In this document: piece by piece, positions 13,383 through 26,473 of the stretch | Position numbering within the stretch: the first letter of the stretch is position 1 | Layout of the letters: the number at the start of each line of letters is the position of its first letter | Assembly: GCA_037349315.1 (NCBI GenBank) | Contig: JBAIAC010000023.1 | Span: 32,898,501-32,962,500 of the forward strand | DNA from: Chelydra serpentina | Lineage: Eukaryota; Chordata; Testudines; Chelydridae | DNA length: 64,000 nt | Reading direction: 5' to 3' | Position numbers and translations under genes: made by a program | The notes under the pieces: generated by a model | The model's input: the letters and a program-made list of their open reading frames with translations, nothing else | What the model was told of the DNA's origin: nothing | Database searches by the model: none

Positions 13383-14188
13383 TGTCACAACCTGGCCTGG
13401 TATCGCACTGTATGCGCACCAGTCTCCTGCAAGTGGACCCAACAGCTGGGCCCCATATGCTTCTCAGCCCACTAGGTCTGGATAGAGTCAAATCACTCTT
13501 TCTGTCTCCAAGTTTCCTAGAGCACACTGAGGCTCAAACCTCTCGTCTGAGCCCTTCTTTGGGATGTGCGACTCCACAATCTAACTGACCTAGATCCAAC
13601 TTCCCCAGCGCCCCCCCCTGCCACCAGTCATTAACACCTGCTCCCTCAAAGTTCCACATCCCTGTGGGCACTCTTCTAATTTAACCCCTTTGGGGATGAT
13701 ACAGCAGGGAAGCAAAGAACACAGGCTTGGCTAAGGAGTTTCTTAACCACAGTCACTTTACTTGTAAAAAGCCCTAGGAAGATACAGATCTGTACAAAAT
13801 AAGTAAAGTCCTGACACACCCACCCACCCTCCCTTTAAACACAGACGCCTTTCTTTCCCCATGTGTCCAAGCTGAGAAGCTGCAGGTCCAGCAGCCATAC
13901 AGGCACCTCTGTGTAAAAGATCCATTGTTCCATGGGGTTGAGCCAGTAGTTGAGGGACAATTAAAGTGGATGGCTCCAGATTGTTCTGTGATTGTCCTTC
14001 AGTGAGGTGTCAAGTACATTTCCTGGTCAGGGAATCTGCAGCTATCTGAAATGGAATCCAATAATCTTACCTTTGGCAAGGTGATGTGTTCAGCACCCCG
14101 TACAAAAGAGAGGTCCTATTGCAAAATGGAGGTTACGATACAAAATGGAGTTCACAATTTGATAACAGACATACTTGTCCCTGTTACA
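13383..14188. mobile_element. Putative LTR-like retroelement block
   Basis: The block begins TGTCACAACC and ends CTGTTACA. Its composition is clearly richer in C than its surroundings. The flanking pentamers ATTTT and ACTTT agree at 4 of 5 positions. No reading frame of retroviral type is present, so at most this is a solo LTR. Orientation and family were not determined. Confidence 0.4.
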
Positions 14189-15134
14189 ACTTTAAAATGC
14201 TGAGCTGTCCTCTTTACAAATGGTTAGGCCTAATAAATCTGGTCTTCTTTTAAAAATAAATCTTTATTACACTCACAATTGTCTCTGGAGCTTGTGAATG
14301 TGAGGGAAATGAAGTACTGACCTGAGGTAGAGGTAATACAGTGCAGGCAGATGCCATGCAGATTTCCTCCAATGCCTCTCACTCCTGATCTTGTCAAACT
14401 GTTGCTATTCCAGTCCTGAACCTTGAACTTCACAATTACGTTGGATTGAGGAAGAATCGGTGGTGGTTTTGTGGCGTGTCCAGAAGGAGGCAAATAGATG
14501 GATAGACAGAAGGTGTTGTACAAGTAAACAATGAGAGAATATCGCTCAGCATGTGGGCAGTGGTATGGTCTTTATATTAGATGCATTCGTGGACTTGTAC
14601 ACATGGTCACATTCTAGTCTTCGTAGCCACTTTAAGCTTAATGACGAGTGGGGTTCATAAGAAACCCTAACAATATTTTTGAGTAGCATGAATTTAAGGA
14701 AAGTTAGGGAAGTCACGTCCCCCTAATAAAAATATTCCAGAGCTTACCAGAAGATGAGTTCCTCCGGCTAATTATTTACCATTTGATCACTGAGGCAAGC
14801 ACCTTGAAATAGTAATAGTTATGTCACTTGGCCGAGGACTATAAGAACGGTACCTCTGTAGTGGCAATGTAAAAATGCTCTGTGTTCAAAACATGTCATA
14901 AACGATGTTTCTTCTGTTAGCCCGTCAATGCGTCCAGCAAATCTGCAACTCTTTAGTTCATTCAGTGTATTTGCTTCTGTAACATAGGGAGACAGAGCAG
15001 ATTTGTCTCCTAAAGACAAACTGTCAAAGCTGACAGTAGACTTTATTAATATTGAAAAACACACCCTGTGAAGATTTAAATAGATTTGTCATTGTATGTG
15101 AATTTCAGTATTCCCCTGAGCAGTGAAACACAAC

Positions 15135-16281
15135 TGTGACGGGTTGGGGCCACAGAGACCTGCTTGGTGCTGCCACCTGGTGTGCCAAGGCTACTTCTGC
15201 CCCTGCTTCCAGGCCTTTTCCAGCTTGGGACTCCCGAATCCTGTCTGTTTTGAGCCAGATTCCACTGATCTGCTGCAAACACAGACCCAGGTCCGAACCA
15301 AGTCCACTCACCACTGTAAGGCCCCTGGAAGCGCTCTTGCCTTTGACACCCAGCTGCTCAACTCCAAGGAGGCTCAAACCCTTAATAAATCCGTTTTACC
15401 CTGTATAAAGCTTATACAGGGTAAACTCATAGATAGTTCGCTTTCTATTGCAAAGATAGAAAGGTATGCACACCTGATCGCTGTCCCAAGGCACTAACTC
15501 GTACTCAAGGAAACTTAATAAGTAAAAAGTGATTTTAATAAGTACAGAAAATAGGATTAAAGTGATTCTCAAGTAGTGACAGACAGAACAAAGGAAGTTA
15601 CTTAGTAAAATAAAATAAAACGCGCACATCTATGTCTATTCAAAGTTAACACAGATAAAAGCCTCACCAGATTCGGATATTTTCCTTTTTGCAGGCTGTG
15701 GAATCAGCCTGGGTCCAGTTGAGCTCAGCAGACTCTCACACCCCCTAGTGTGCCTCGTCCTTTGTTCAGTTCCCCTCAGGAATGTCCTCGGGGGGGTGGA
15801 GAGCCTCTCCCTTTAGCCAGCTGAAGACAAAATGGAAGGGTCTTGCAAGGGCTTTTATAGCCTCTCTTCCTCTCCCTGTGTAGGATCCAGTTGCCCTGGA
15901 GTTTTGGGATCACATGGGCAAGTCACCTGCCCATGCGCCCTAACCAGTCTAACCAGTTGCATTCCAGACCTGGCCCCAATGTGGATTGGGGTCTGCAAAG
16001 TCTTTTGTCTGTCAAGTGCTCGCATTTAACAGGCATTCTTTGCTCCAAAGATGATCCCATGCACTTACAAAGGCTATGTACAAAACCAACAAATATAAAA
16101 CCAATCTTCATAACTCCAACTACAACAATGATACATGCATACAAACAGGAGGAGTAAATTCAGTAGGTCATAACTTTCACAGAGATATGTTACATGGCAC
16201 ATGTAGCATAAAACATATTTTAGTTATATATATACATTTATAAGCATCTCCCCATAAAGTTTTATGGGGAACACCATCACA
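15135..16281. mobile_element. Solo-LTR-like element, 1147 bp, with 5-bp target duplication
   Basis: The block starts TGTGACGGG and ends CATCACA, so it has TG...CA termini. It is flanked on both sides by ACAAC (15130-15134 and 16282-16286). Inside, a 14-bp-arm palindrome (TTTACCCTGTATAA, AGC, mirror arm) lies near 15395-15426, and a second palindrome, CCCCATAAAGTTTTATGGGG, lies near the right end. No intact gag or pol frame was seen. It is best read as a solo LTR of an old endogenous retroelement, though a non-LTR repeat with chance flanks is possible. Confidence 0.55.
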
Positions 16282-16336
16282 ACAACCTTTACCCCAAATA
16301 TACAAATAACATGCTGAAGCTTGAGTGTGTAGATTA

Positions 16337-16972
16337 GGCCTTGGCTACACTTGCAGATGTACAGCGCTGTGAGTTAAACCCGTCTTCGTACAGCTGATTA
16401 GGGAAAGCGCTGCAGCCTGTCCACACTGGCAGCTGCCAGCGCAGTAAGGTGGCTACATTTGAGGCATTTGCAGCTGTATTGGGAGCGGTGCATTATGGGC
16501 ATTCAAGTGGCTGCAACGTGCTTTTCAAATGGGGGGGGATGAGGGGGACTTTGGCAGGGAGCATTTTGGGAGAGAGAGTGGGTTTTTGGAATCTCCACAG
16601 AGTGTCAGCTCATTATTTCCACACCTCCACATCCCCTGCCTCTCTCTCAATCACTGAAAGCAAACAGCAGGGGCTTTGTTTGTTTTTAAAGAGCAGATAA
16701 ACGAGAACTTGGGGAAACGGAGCCCCCCCCCCCCCCCCCGCCGTTCGCCCCCCCCCCCCCCCCCCCGGAGATCAGTAACTGCGGCTATACTGAAAGACCA
16801 GCGTTCCACCCACTTCGCAACAGTTGCTATTTCTCTCGGGGAGGTGGAGTACATGCAGCGCTGTATCTGAGGAGATACACCGTTGCACGTGCCTTGCAAG
16901 TGTAGCCAGTTAGTGAGTTACAGCGCTGCAGGCAGTTTTATTGCGCTGTAACTCGTAAGTGTAGCCAAGGCC
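16337..16972. mobile_element. PIF/Harbinger-type non-autonomous element, 636 bp
   Basis: The terminal inverted repeats GGCCTTGGCTACACTT and AAGTGTAGCCAAGGCC are flanked by TTA on both sides (16334-16336, 16973-16975), the 3-bp target typical of PIF/Harbinger. Subterminal ACAGCGCTG words are also inverted. Two long C runs (16723-16739 and 16748-16766) lie inside. Confidence 0.8.
16723..16766. repeat. Twin poly-C tracts
   Basis: Seventeen and nineteen consecutive C bases are separated by GCCGTTCG. They have strong potential for G-quadruplex formation on the minus strand. Length is error-prone in sequencing. Confidence 0.85.
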
Positions 16973-17134
16973 TTAGTGTTGAGTATGAAATATGGAGCAA
17001 AATTTCTAGTCTATCCACTCTCCTTCACAGATCTCTACTAAGGACAGTATCTGAATGAACCAGTCAATTCTTATCTACTTAGAAAATATTTCAGAAAAAT
17101 TGGAAATATAAATTCATTTTTTGTAATTAGGTTT

Positions 17135-17400
17135 CGTAAGAGTGGAAGGATGGATTACCTTATGATTAAGGCACTAACCTAGGACGTGGGACACCTCAGT
17201 TCTATTCTCTGCTCCACTACAGACTTGTGCAAGTCACTTAGGCCTGGTCTACCCTTAACATTTATACTGACATACCTGTGGCTGTTGGGGATGTGGAAAA
17301 AGCCACACCTGCTAGGAACATAGCTCTGCTGTTGGCTTTGCTAACATTGTTTGGGAGATAGTATTGCTACAGTGGCAGAAAAACACCACCTGTCGGCATC
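17135..17400 (+). mobile_element. tRNA-derived SINE head broken by a GTCTAC-type MITE
   Basis: 17135-17238 looks like the 5' part of the SINE family seen at 8775 (GGCACTAACC, CTCAGTTCTATTCTCTG, GTGCAAGTCACTTA). It then switches to GGCCTGGTCTACCCTTA, the start of the GTCTACACT MITE family. Both parts are truncated. Confidence 0.45.
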
Positions 17401-17805
17401 TGCTGGGCTGTGTTTACACGATATGCTTTGTAGTTCATAAGTAACCTTAGTCTGTCTATGCCTGAGGATAAATAAATTTAAGATTGTAAGGCGCTCAGAT
17501 ACTACAGTGATAGGGACAAAAGAAGTACCTAAAATAGACAAATGCAAATAAATGGATCAAGAATAGTGGGAAGTGTTCATCTGTGAATGTGAAAAGCTTA
17601 ATCTCAGGGACTTGTTCTGCCTTTGTTTTTGTATTTTTTCTTACCCTGAATAAACTGCATGTGCTATGATTTTTGGGTCACCTTGACTCCAGGCATATTT
17701 AGGTGTAAGCAGGGAGAAGTTGTCCTTCTTTCTGTCTTTAACTATAGCTGAAGTATTAATATATTCCACATGTTGTTCTTTTATCTAATGTAGATCCTGA
17801 TCCTG

Positions 17806-17990
17806 CATATGCATTGATAGACCCCTATTGACTTCAGTGAGGCCCTGTGCAGGCTTAAAGGCTCTTTTGGATTCAGTTGCAAGATTGGGTCTTATTCTGC
17901 AGTCCATAATCATAGGGAAGTCAGTGAGGCTATTCCTGGGAGTAAGTGCTTGCTCAGTGTGAGTGAGGATTGCAGAATTGGGCCCTTATC
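17806..17990. repeat. Palindromic MITE-like repeat
   Basis: GATCCTGATCCTGCA at the left is roughly mirrored by TGCAGAATTGGGCCC at the right, with CATTGACTTC-type words in between. This is a common diverged foldback pattern. Its ends are approximate. Confidence 0.4.
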
Positions 17991-18143
17991 TTCTTTTTTT
18001 TTTTTTTAAATAGCTCTCACATTTATATGGAGCTTGGTATTTTTCATTTTCTAACTTGGCTGTTTTCTACATGTTAAAAGTTTTTTTAACTTCTGTTGCT
18101 GCTTTTATATTTTCTTTACAATATGTACTGAGACTGTATATAT

Positions 18144-18764
18144 TGTGACAAAGTTCCTCCTCTACCTCGGTGGGTCCTGCGCTTATAGGTGGATTTTGCT
18201 TGCCTCAGAGATCTTTCCTTCTCATAGAACCCCCAGTCCAGATCAACTCCTCCTGTGTCTGATCAGGAGTTGGGAGGTTTGGGGGGAACCCGGGCCCACC
18301 CTCTACTCCGGGTTCCAGCCCAGGGCCCTGTGGACTGCAGCTGTTTAGAGTGCTTCCAGGAACAACTACACGACAGCTAGAACTCCCTGGGCTACTTCCC
18401 CATGGACTCCTCCCAACACCTTCTTTATCCTCACCACAGGATCTTCCCGTAGTATGCCCTCTCACTCTCAGCTCCTAGTGCCTCTTGCTCCCAGCTCCTT
18501 GCACGCACACCACAAACTGAAGTGAGCTCCTTTTTAAACCCAGGTGCCCTGATTAGTCTGCCTGTCTTAATTGATTCTAGCAGCTTCTTGATTGGCAGCA
18601 GGTGTTCTAATCAGCCTGTCTGCCTTAATTGTTTCCAGAAAGTTCCTGAGTGTTCTGGAACCTTCCCTGTTACCTTACCCAGGGAAAAGGGATCTACTTA
18701 ACCTAGGGCTAATATATCTGCCTTCAACCACTCTCTTGTAGCCATCTGGCCTGACCCTGCCACA
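18144..18764. mobile_element. Putative LTR-like repeat, about 620 bp
   Basis: A C-rich block with TGTGACAAAG at the left and CTGCCACA at the right, giving TG...CA ends. The text (GTTCCTCCTCTACC, GGTGGGTCCTGCGC) is a pattern I associate with turtle interspersed repeats. No convincing target duplication was found. Confidence 0.4.
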
Positions 18765-21059
18765 TAATCCATATTGTACAGAACAAAACAAATATTAACA
18801 CTTTTGTTAAAAGATTTGTTGTACTCCTCCTGTGCCATGAACACGCAGTTTTGTGTAACAAAGTCAACTGTATCCACTAGGCACTCAGATACTTTAGTAA
18901 AGCAAAACCAGTAATGCTTATGTATATTAGTCACTCGAGTGAGCTCATATAGCCCTATAAATGTATTAGAAACATATTGACATTTCAGGCAAAGTGCACT
19001 CTCAAGTTCATGTCAAAGTTTACATGCATGCAAAAAATTATGAAAACCAGACTAAATTTATGGCTTTGCTTCAGCAAAGAGAACTGTTAAGATGTTTTTC
19101 AGATACAGCTGATAAAGATGCTTTGCTGGGGAACAAATGTTTGGAGAACTCACATATCACTCCTTCCCCTCTGCTTACGGGAAGCCCATTTTTGTAATAG
19201 GCTTCTGCAGAGAAAATGAAAAGGGGTAAAGGAGGCATATCACAAACCAAGCAGAGGACTGGCCAGAGGATCCATTCACAGTGCTGATCTGTGTAGTCTG
19301 TCTCTTGTTCCACCCAACTCCAGACCTGGGAATTTCTGACATTGGCTATCTACATGGCACCCACCCTAGATTGGCCTTACAAAGCACCTTGTCACTGAGG
19401 ATTCTTTTCCTTAGGCCCACTGTGGTGCAAAACAATTTCAAGGGAATATAGGCCTTTTAAAGTTTGTGTGCTTGTTCAGGATTGAGACCGTGGAGAGAAT
19501 TTCATACAGTACCCATATTTCAGGGACAAAAACATAGTTATTTAGAATTTTAAATGAAATCACAATCTCATCAGCTTTTGAACTTGTAGCCTTCCATACC
19601 AAATCCTGCACTTTACTACTGCACTAGGCTATAATGTCTTTAACACCCAGGCCTTGCAAACATTTAGTTTCAAAACTAACCATCCTGCAAAACTCAGCTA
19701 GTTTCAGGCTGAACATAAACAAGTAGAACTACAGAGTCCAATATTTTTATAGTTTCTTTGAAATTGTAGTTGAAAATCTAAATAAAACCCTTCATTATCT
19801 GTGCATAGAAACAAAATTTTGGAGACTTAACATTCCATGCTTCAGTTTGGTTTTGTAAAAAAAATTTTGTGACAGTCCTTCACACTGAAAGATCTTTCTG
19901 GATACCACAAAAGCTGAACTGAACAAAGCTACAGGCCACAGAGCAGAATAAACAAAACTAATTGGTTTCATTTTGAATTTTAGCTTCATCATAGACAGTC
20001 TATATTCTTTGTGCCTAAATCTATGCAAACTGTCAAAGCTGTGAAACCTCACGACTCTGCTTAACAGCAGTGGGCCAAATTTCTGATCTCCTAATCACAC
20101 ATCTCATTGACTTTATGGGTTCCTTGGACATAAGTAAGAACAGAAACTCCAGAATAACAAACTGGATCCAGCACTGAATCCAAGCCCGAGCCTTGTCAGA
20201 GTCCGTGGAGGTTTACATTTGGTTTCCCAGTTAGAGAGGTTAGACTAGCAAAGTGTAGATCTGGATTGGGGGATTCAGATCCATTGTTCTCATTTGTCCC
20301 CATTTCTAACTGCATAACAAATTTTTTACTGTGACTGGAATTTTTTTTTTTTTTTACAGGATTGTTCTCCACTTTCCTGATAAAGCCCTATGGACACCTT
20401 TATTATTTGCCCTCATATACTTTCATTCCTGCTCTTGGCTCGTATTGCTACCACCATCTTTCTGGGTGAGGAAAACTGGATAGGATATCTTTTGAGGTGT
20501 ACTACCACTGTCCCACACTTTATCAGAAAGGTCGCCACTGAAGGACATTAGGGACAACCCTCCTCCCCAAATGCTATTTAGACACTGCTGTAACTGATAA
20601 TTGAATCCAGATCTCCAACAGATCAGTGGAAAGCACTACTACAGTGCTTCCCCTGTGCCTGGAACTTAAACCGTTTTTAGACACTAGACCAACAAAAGAA
20701 ATTGTCAAACACTTCTCCATCCTGTTTTAATACTGATTTACCAGAAATCCTATGCTGGGAGAAGAAAGCCACGTAAAGGTCTCAAAGTTTCAGACCAAGA
20801 TAAACAGTGTATTGTAATATATTTAGCACATGATAATGCAGACTACAGAAAATTATATACAGAGGAGGGGGAAAATGCTTTCCCTGGCTGGGAGGATCTG
20901 GAACATGGAGAGCCAGGGGAATGAGTATTTAGAGGGAGGAAACTTCTCTGCCTTCCTCACTATGTATTTAAAAAACAAAGCAAAACTAAAACAAATAAAC
21001 AAAATCCCCACCACTGGGTCTAACAATCAGAAGTAAAATGTTAAAAGATATTTCAAAAC

Positions 21060-21470
21060 TTTTGGCTGGGGGTTTTAAAGGTGCCTAAGGGCTTTAGGTG
21101 CTCAGATTCCATGAATGTCAATGGAATTTCAGCCCCTGCCTCTCTTAGGGCTGGTCTACACTAACCCCCCAATTCGAACTAAGATACGCAACTTCAGCTA
21201 CGTGAATAACGTAGCTGAAGTCGAACTATCTTAGTTCGAATGAAAAAGCACTTACCCGGGGTCCACACGCGGCGCGCAGGCTCCCCCGTCGACTCCGCCT
21301 ACTCCGTTCGTCGAGCTGGATTACCAGCGTCGACGGCGGAGCACTTCCTGGTTCGATTTATCGCGTCTAGACAAGACGCGATAAATCGAACCCAGAAGAT
21401 CGATCCAGCGCCTCCGACAGGACGCGTGAGTATAGACGTACCCTTAGGCTCCTTTGAAAATCGCAGCTTT
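21060..21470. mobile_element. Palindromic DNA element split by a MITE insertion
   Basis: The left half (21066-21147: GGTTTTAAAGGTGCCTAAGG and following) and the right half (21447-21470: GGCTCCTTTGAAAATCGC) are inverted relatives that would form one continuous foldback if the 296-bp MITE at 21148-21443 and one TTA copy were removed. Confidence 0.6.
21148..21443. mobile_element. Harbinger-type MITE with two strong hairpins, copy 1 (296 bp)
   Basis: The ends are GGGCTGGTCTACACTA and TATAGACGTACCC, with TTA on both sides (21145-21147, 21444-21446). Hairpin 1 spans 21173-21240: 14 bp plus 13 bp around a small internal mismatch, with loop GAATA. Hairpin 2 spans 21350-21392: 19 perfect base pairs with loop AGACA. 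The sequence is rich in CpG. Copy 2 at 47268-47563 has the same length and both hairpins. Confidence 0.85.
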
Positions 21471-21634
21471 AAAGTTTCCCTTCTGAAGCAGAGTGGAAAT
21501 TGATGTCCAAGGTTTTTGTAGCCTGGTGTGTCTTATCTGAGATGCCAGTGTGAAGGAATAAAAGTTTTGTAATCTGCTGTCTTTATGCAATGAGTGGTAC
21601 TTCTGTGAGCTTTCTGAGATTCTTCTCTTACTTA

Positions 21635-21893
21635 AACTTGGTCTACATTTACAAATTAGATTAACCTAGCTATGTCACTCAGGGCTGTGAAAAATTTGGT
21701 GCCCAAAATGACGTAGCTAGATTGACTTAACCCCTACTATAGACTCAGCTCCTCCATTGACCTAGCTTCCACTTCTCAGAGAGATGAATTAACTACATCA
21801 ATGGAAAAACTCCTTACATGGATATAGGAAGCATCAACACTACCTCAACGCTACAGCTGAGTTGCTGTAGCACTTTTAGTGTAGACAGAGTCT
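21635..21893. mobile_element. GTCTACACT-type MITE, diverged
   Basis: Begins near AACTTGGTCTACATTTAC and ends near TTTTAGTGTAGACAGAGTC before TTA. Inside, CCTAGCTATGTCACTCAG with GTGAAAAAT and GACGTAGCTAG gives a loose foldback. It is the same superfamily as the other GTCTACACT elements and a close relative of the one at 54816. Confidence 0.55.
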
Positions 21894-23587
21894 TAGCATT
21901 GCGTTGAACCAAATGGCTTCAGCTTTCTATTAAATGAGCAGCGCAGTTCGATTTCTTCCCAGTTATATTATGCAAGACTTTCACCTGCTCTGTGTAAAAA
22001 GACATCAGAAGTGAAGCTGTGCTAAAGGCATCGTTCACAGAGGTTCACGTGAACTTTTTCATGGGTTTGGCATGATCCGGATTTGCACCATCAGATTTTA
22101 ATGTGGTGGTTTTAAATGAGCAAACTCCAAAACTGGAGCAAAATGAACCCCAGAACTCAAAGTTGAACCCTAGTGATAGCTACTGAGTTCCCTTTAGTTT
22201 TGACAAAAACTTGGCTCTGCTTTGATTAAAACTAGGCTAGGGTAAGATCTGTGATCTGTAGGAAAATGTTAGCAAATGTGGTCTGAGTTTCATCTAAATC
22301 AAGCTGGAATTCCCCTAATTTTATTGAATTCTTTTCAGGTAGCTGTACTCAGGGGTCCATTTCTGTGAGACATTTTAAACATCTGAAAAGGTTCTCAGTG
22401 GTGAAAATGAATCTGTAAATCTTCAGTGTTGCGTCCTGTTTTGTTCATGTAGAGTATGCTAATTGCAGTGTCAGATGCAGGGTTTGGGGACTACACTTAA
22501 TTTATATTTCTAATTGGTTGTGGACTCAAAGTGACCTGTTTTGTACACGCTGTGCTTGAGTGTAGTGTCCAGGCCATACCAATGTGGTGTTCCTGATAAC
22601 TTCATATTGTTCTTTTTTCTCTTGTACACTAGAAAGCTAGCACCTGTCAGTGAAATTTGTTTATCCTGCATTCACTTGAGACAAATGTTTAAAAATCAAT
22701 CCTGCCAGTAAGTGTGAAGTAAAGTTTTGAAGAGTTCTGGATTCTCATGGTGAGGTGCAAGCTGTAGTTATTAAAGGGGATTAGGGAACACAGCTGGTGA
22801 GCAGATGGAATGTTTGTAATTTCAAAGCCAAACTCAGCCATAAACCAAAATGTGCACAAAGTCTATTTGCTTCTTTACTAGCTCATTTCTTTTCCTCCAA
22901 CTAGGATCATAACTCTAGTCAAATTTGGCCCTGAAGATATGTTCTACTTAATAGATTTCTAATTCAGATAATCATAGTTTATCATTCAGGCTGGACTAGT
23001 GTAATTTAGACTTGCAATATCATTAATTTGGGAAGCTGTTAATGAACTGTGCTTCCCATCAACAGGATAGTATTTTGGCTTAGGCTTCCTGTCCAGCCAC
23101 AGATGTTTGGGCTGGATGAAAGGGAGCAGCAGCTTCCCACCACACTCCTTGCTGTAGCCCAGTGGCTTCTTACAATGATTAGTGAAACAGAAAAGCAGCT
23201 CTGAACCTTGTAGCTCTGTGCAATGTACCTAATCTTTCTTTCTTTTTATACTGCACCCATTGCTGTGGTATTCTCCTCACTGCCTGACTTCTGACTCTTG
23301 CAAGACCACCATTGCAATGGCACTATGATACATTTTCTTACATTTTGAGTCATACAAATTCAGTCCACATGGGTTTCAATGAACCCAAATGGTGACAGTG
23401 AAGTTCAGTTGCAACCTCTTCAAAACCTCCCATTTTCATCTGGTATTATTTTGAAGCAGTTTGAAATCAAAGACTTCTCATGGTTTTTCATGAAAAAAGC
23501 ATAGAGTCTCTCAGGCTGACTTTGAAACAGGACCAGGGGTTCATTCAAAAAGTTTGCAGCTCATCTGATGAGTTGTTCATGAAACCA

Positions 23588-23955
23588 GTAGAGCTGATTG
23601 GGAACCAAAACTTCCATTCCATGGGAAATTCTGACATTTTAGAGAAAAAAACTGGTCTGAATCGGAACAAAAAGGCAAAATTTTGAAATTTTTTTATAAA
23701 ACAAAAATTCTGAAAAACTTCATTTATATAATAATAAACTATTAATATAATTCACAGAAAGGTCCATATAATAAAATTAACATTTTAATATAAGTCAAAA
23801 CAAGATTAAGTTGAAACAAAAATGTTTTGACTTTTTCCTCACTATACATTTTTAACCACATTTACATAGTGCTGTAAACATTTCATTACAACAAAAGTGC
23901 ATTTTACACTGAAAAATGGTTCTATTGTAAGGTTTTTCAACCAGCTCTAACCTAG
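23588..23955. repeat. A/T-rich foldback element with AGAGCTG ends
   Basis: TAGAGCTGATTGGGAA on the left is answered by TTTTTCAACCAGCTCTA on the right. The interior is made of AAAATTTTG-type words. It fits an old palindromic MITE, and the ends are good to a few bases. Confidence 0.5.
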
Positions 23956-24294
23956 GAGGTTTTGCATGGGTTCATTGTGAGTATTTCACACAGGTTGTTA
24001 AGTGGCGCACTTAAAGACCCTCTGCTAACTAATGAAATAAGCTGGGTAGAGTTAATTAGTGCTCAATATTGCTGTGGGCAATTGTAAACAAAGGAAATAC
24101 TTTTTTGCAGTGCTGCTTATAAGAAATCAGCCAACTATATAATAACAGCAAGGTTGATTGACAGTTGGCGATAAAACTCTCAAATGACATTAGAACCATT
24201 AAGTTGCATGTAGAACTAATCTGTGCAAGTATTTGATCGTATTGTAATTACTCTTGTACTCACTATGCATCCATTAGATTGTTTCTTACATTTG

Positions 24295-24435
24295 GTTGCC
24301 TCTTTCTTCATATTGGACTGTAAGCTCTTGAGGGGAGAGGAACTGTTTCTTCCTGTGTGTTTCTACAGCTCTTAGCACAGTGGGGTCCTGGTCATGACTG
24401 TAGCTTCTGTGCTTTATGATAATATAAATCCCAGG
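24295..24435 (+). mobile_element. SINE 3' tail fragment
   Basis: GGACTGTAAGCTCTTGAGG, CTTAGCACAGTGGGGTCCTG and AATATAAAT match the tail half of the SINE family seen at 8775-9050. The tRNA head is missing. Confidence 0.5.
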
Positions 24436-26365
24436 AAAAAAACTTTGTTAAAATGGAGTTACAGTTGAGAATATATATCCATTTTAATGAAATTACGGGG
24501 ATGTTGTATGCATCTCAAACTCAACTGTTATAAACCCAAGAAATATTGAGTTAAGATTACCACCTTCAAAAGAAATCCAAACATCTGAAGGCACCCAATC
24601 AACCTTAATTTTGCCCTCTACTGATGTCATGCAACAATTGTAATTAAGGTATATTTGTGGTCCCAGATTAGGTTAGTGATTTTTAAAGACACATTTTGAA
24701 TATTTTTCCCCTCATGACATCACTAGCGGGCCATAGTTAAGGGTGCTTTTCTAAATAATGCAGCTTTTAATTAATTTTAACTCATTAATTAACACATTTA
24801 CTTGTAAATTCTCAGAAAATTCATTCTTTATTCAAAGAGTGATTGCTCTAAATTTGGGGAGTTTACATTGTAGTTTTCTTATATAACAGGTGTTGAATCC
24901 CTACTGTAAATACAAAACAGAACTCATCCTTAACTATAGAGTTATGACTAGCACTTTCATACTACTAATAAAAAATAAATAACAACTTTGCTGCCATAAA
25001 ATATTGTTAACGTTAGGCTTCCCGTGTTTCTCCATTCTTATTGCCTTTGTTTCTTGATATTATTGCTGAAGCAAATGGATCGGTCAGCCTATCTATCTTT
25101 GCATTTATCCAGTCTGTGACTTCACTGTAATATCTGAACATCTGGATCATTGATCATTATTTTTGCGATGGTGCTACATTTTAGTAGTCCTCTGAACTGA
25201 TTATTTAACTACAGCTACTATGCACAAAGAAGTCACTTCTGTACCACTACAGAAATGTGTACCACAGAGACAGACCCTGGAAGATTCCACATGCTTCGAA
25301 AGAGAACTACTGGTGTAGGGCCAAAAGTGTTGAGGGTAGCAACAGTATAAGCAAGTCTTCTGGAAACTGACTCCATACAGACAGACCAATTGTTATAGTG
25401 GAAGAATACTGCAAACAGCTGTAATGATTAATCCCATCAATATATTCACTCCCCTTCTGGACCCACACTGTTTCCCTACACCAACGTCATTGTCAGCTGC
25501 AAAAATAACTTAACGTGCGTTTCTGCAGCAAAGAAACAATTGCTGCAGAATCCATGTTATTCCAGTGTTTAAGCACCCTGAATGTTACATTCATAGATGA
25601 GAAGAATAAAAAGAAGAAACAGCATTTTCCTATAAAAACATTTTACTGGAGCAGCAATCAGTCATGTGACTATCCATCTAGCCTTTAGAATAACAATAGA
25701 GCTCGCTTAGCTTGCCAGCCAGCCAGCCAGCCCTCAAAAATGACTAAGAAATGAGGTTTTGTGCATGTTCTCAACATGATCAGCCCTAACTTATAGGTGG
25801 GAATGTTATTGAAATGGTTCTTCCTACTTCTCAGCATTCCTCATTTTTACCCCATTTTATTCATAAAGGTTATCTCAACTAAACTTTAAATTCTAATGAA
25901 AGCGAGGTTATAGGAATGTTGTTTATGAAGGAATCCACAATATTTTAAGCATTCTCCCCCCCCTGTCTCCCTTTTTTGTATCTCATTAGAGGAGTTGGAT
26001 TCACAAAGTGAACCCTGCTCTTTGATGCTAAGGTTGGAAGCCAACTGAATTGGCATGGGCAACACGGCTCCTCTCAGTGGCACCAGGAACCCAGTTTCTT
26101 ACCCTGATTGTTTTCAGGGGCACAGTTGGTTGGGAGGGAGCAAGTCAGGTCAGCTCAAGGGAGGCAGGTTCATAGGCTCCCCATCTGTGTGAACAATGAC
26201 AGCTCTTATTTATTGAACTTTGGCAAGCGTGGGCTGATGTTTGCAAGTAAATCAAACTTCGAACCCAAGGTGGCTTTGAATGTGTACCTCACATCAGTCT
26301 GCATCCCTCTTCTGAGCGGGGGTGCTTAGATTCTGCTAACAAATGATTAACCATCCATAAATAGT

Positions 26366-26387
26366 TGAGAGAGAGAGAGAGAGAGAG
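26366..26387. repeat. (GA)n microsatellite
   Basis: An uninterrupted GA run of about 11 units. Confidence 0.9.
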
Positions 26388-26473
26388 TACTGCTAAAACA
26401 CTGACATCTACCATCCCCTTTGGCTGCCTCAGAGTAAAATCCAAAGGGAAATTCCTCCCTTAATTACTTCTCT

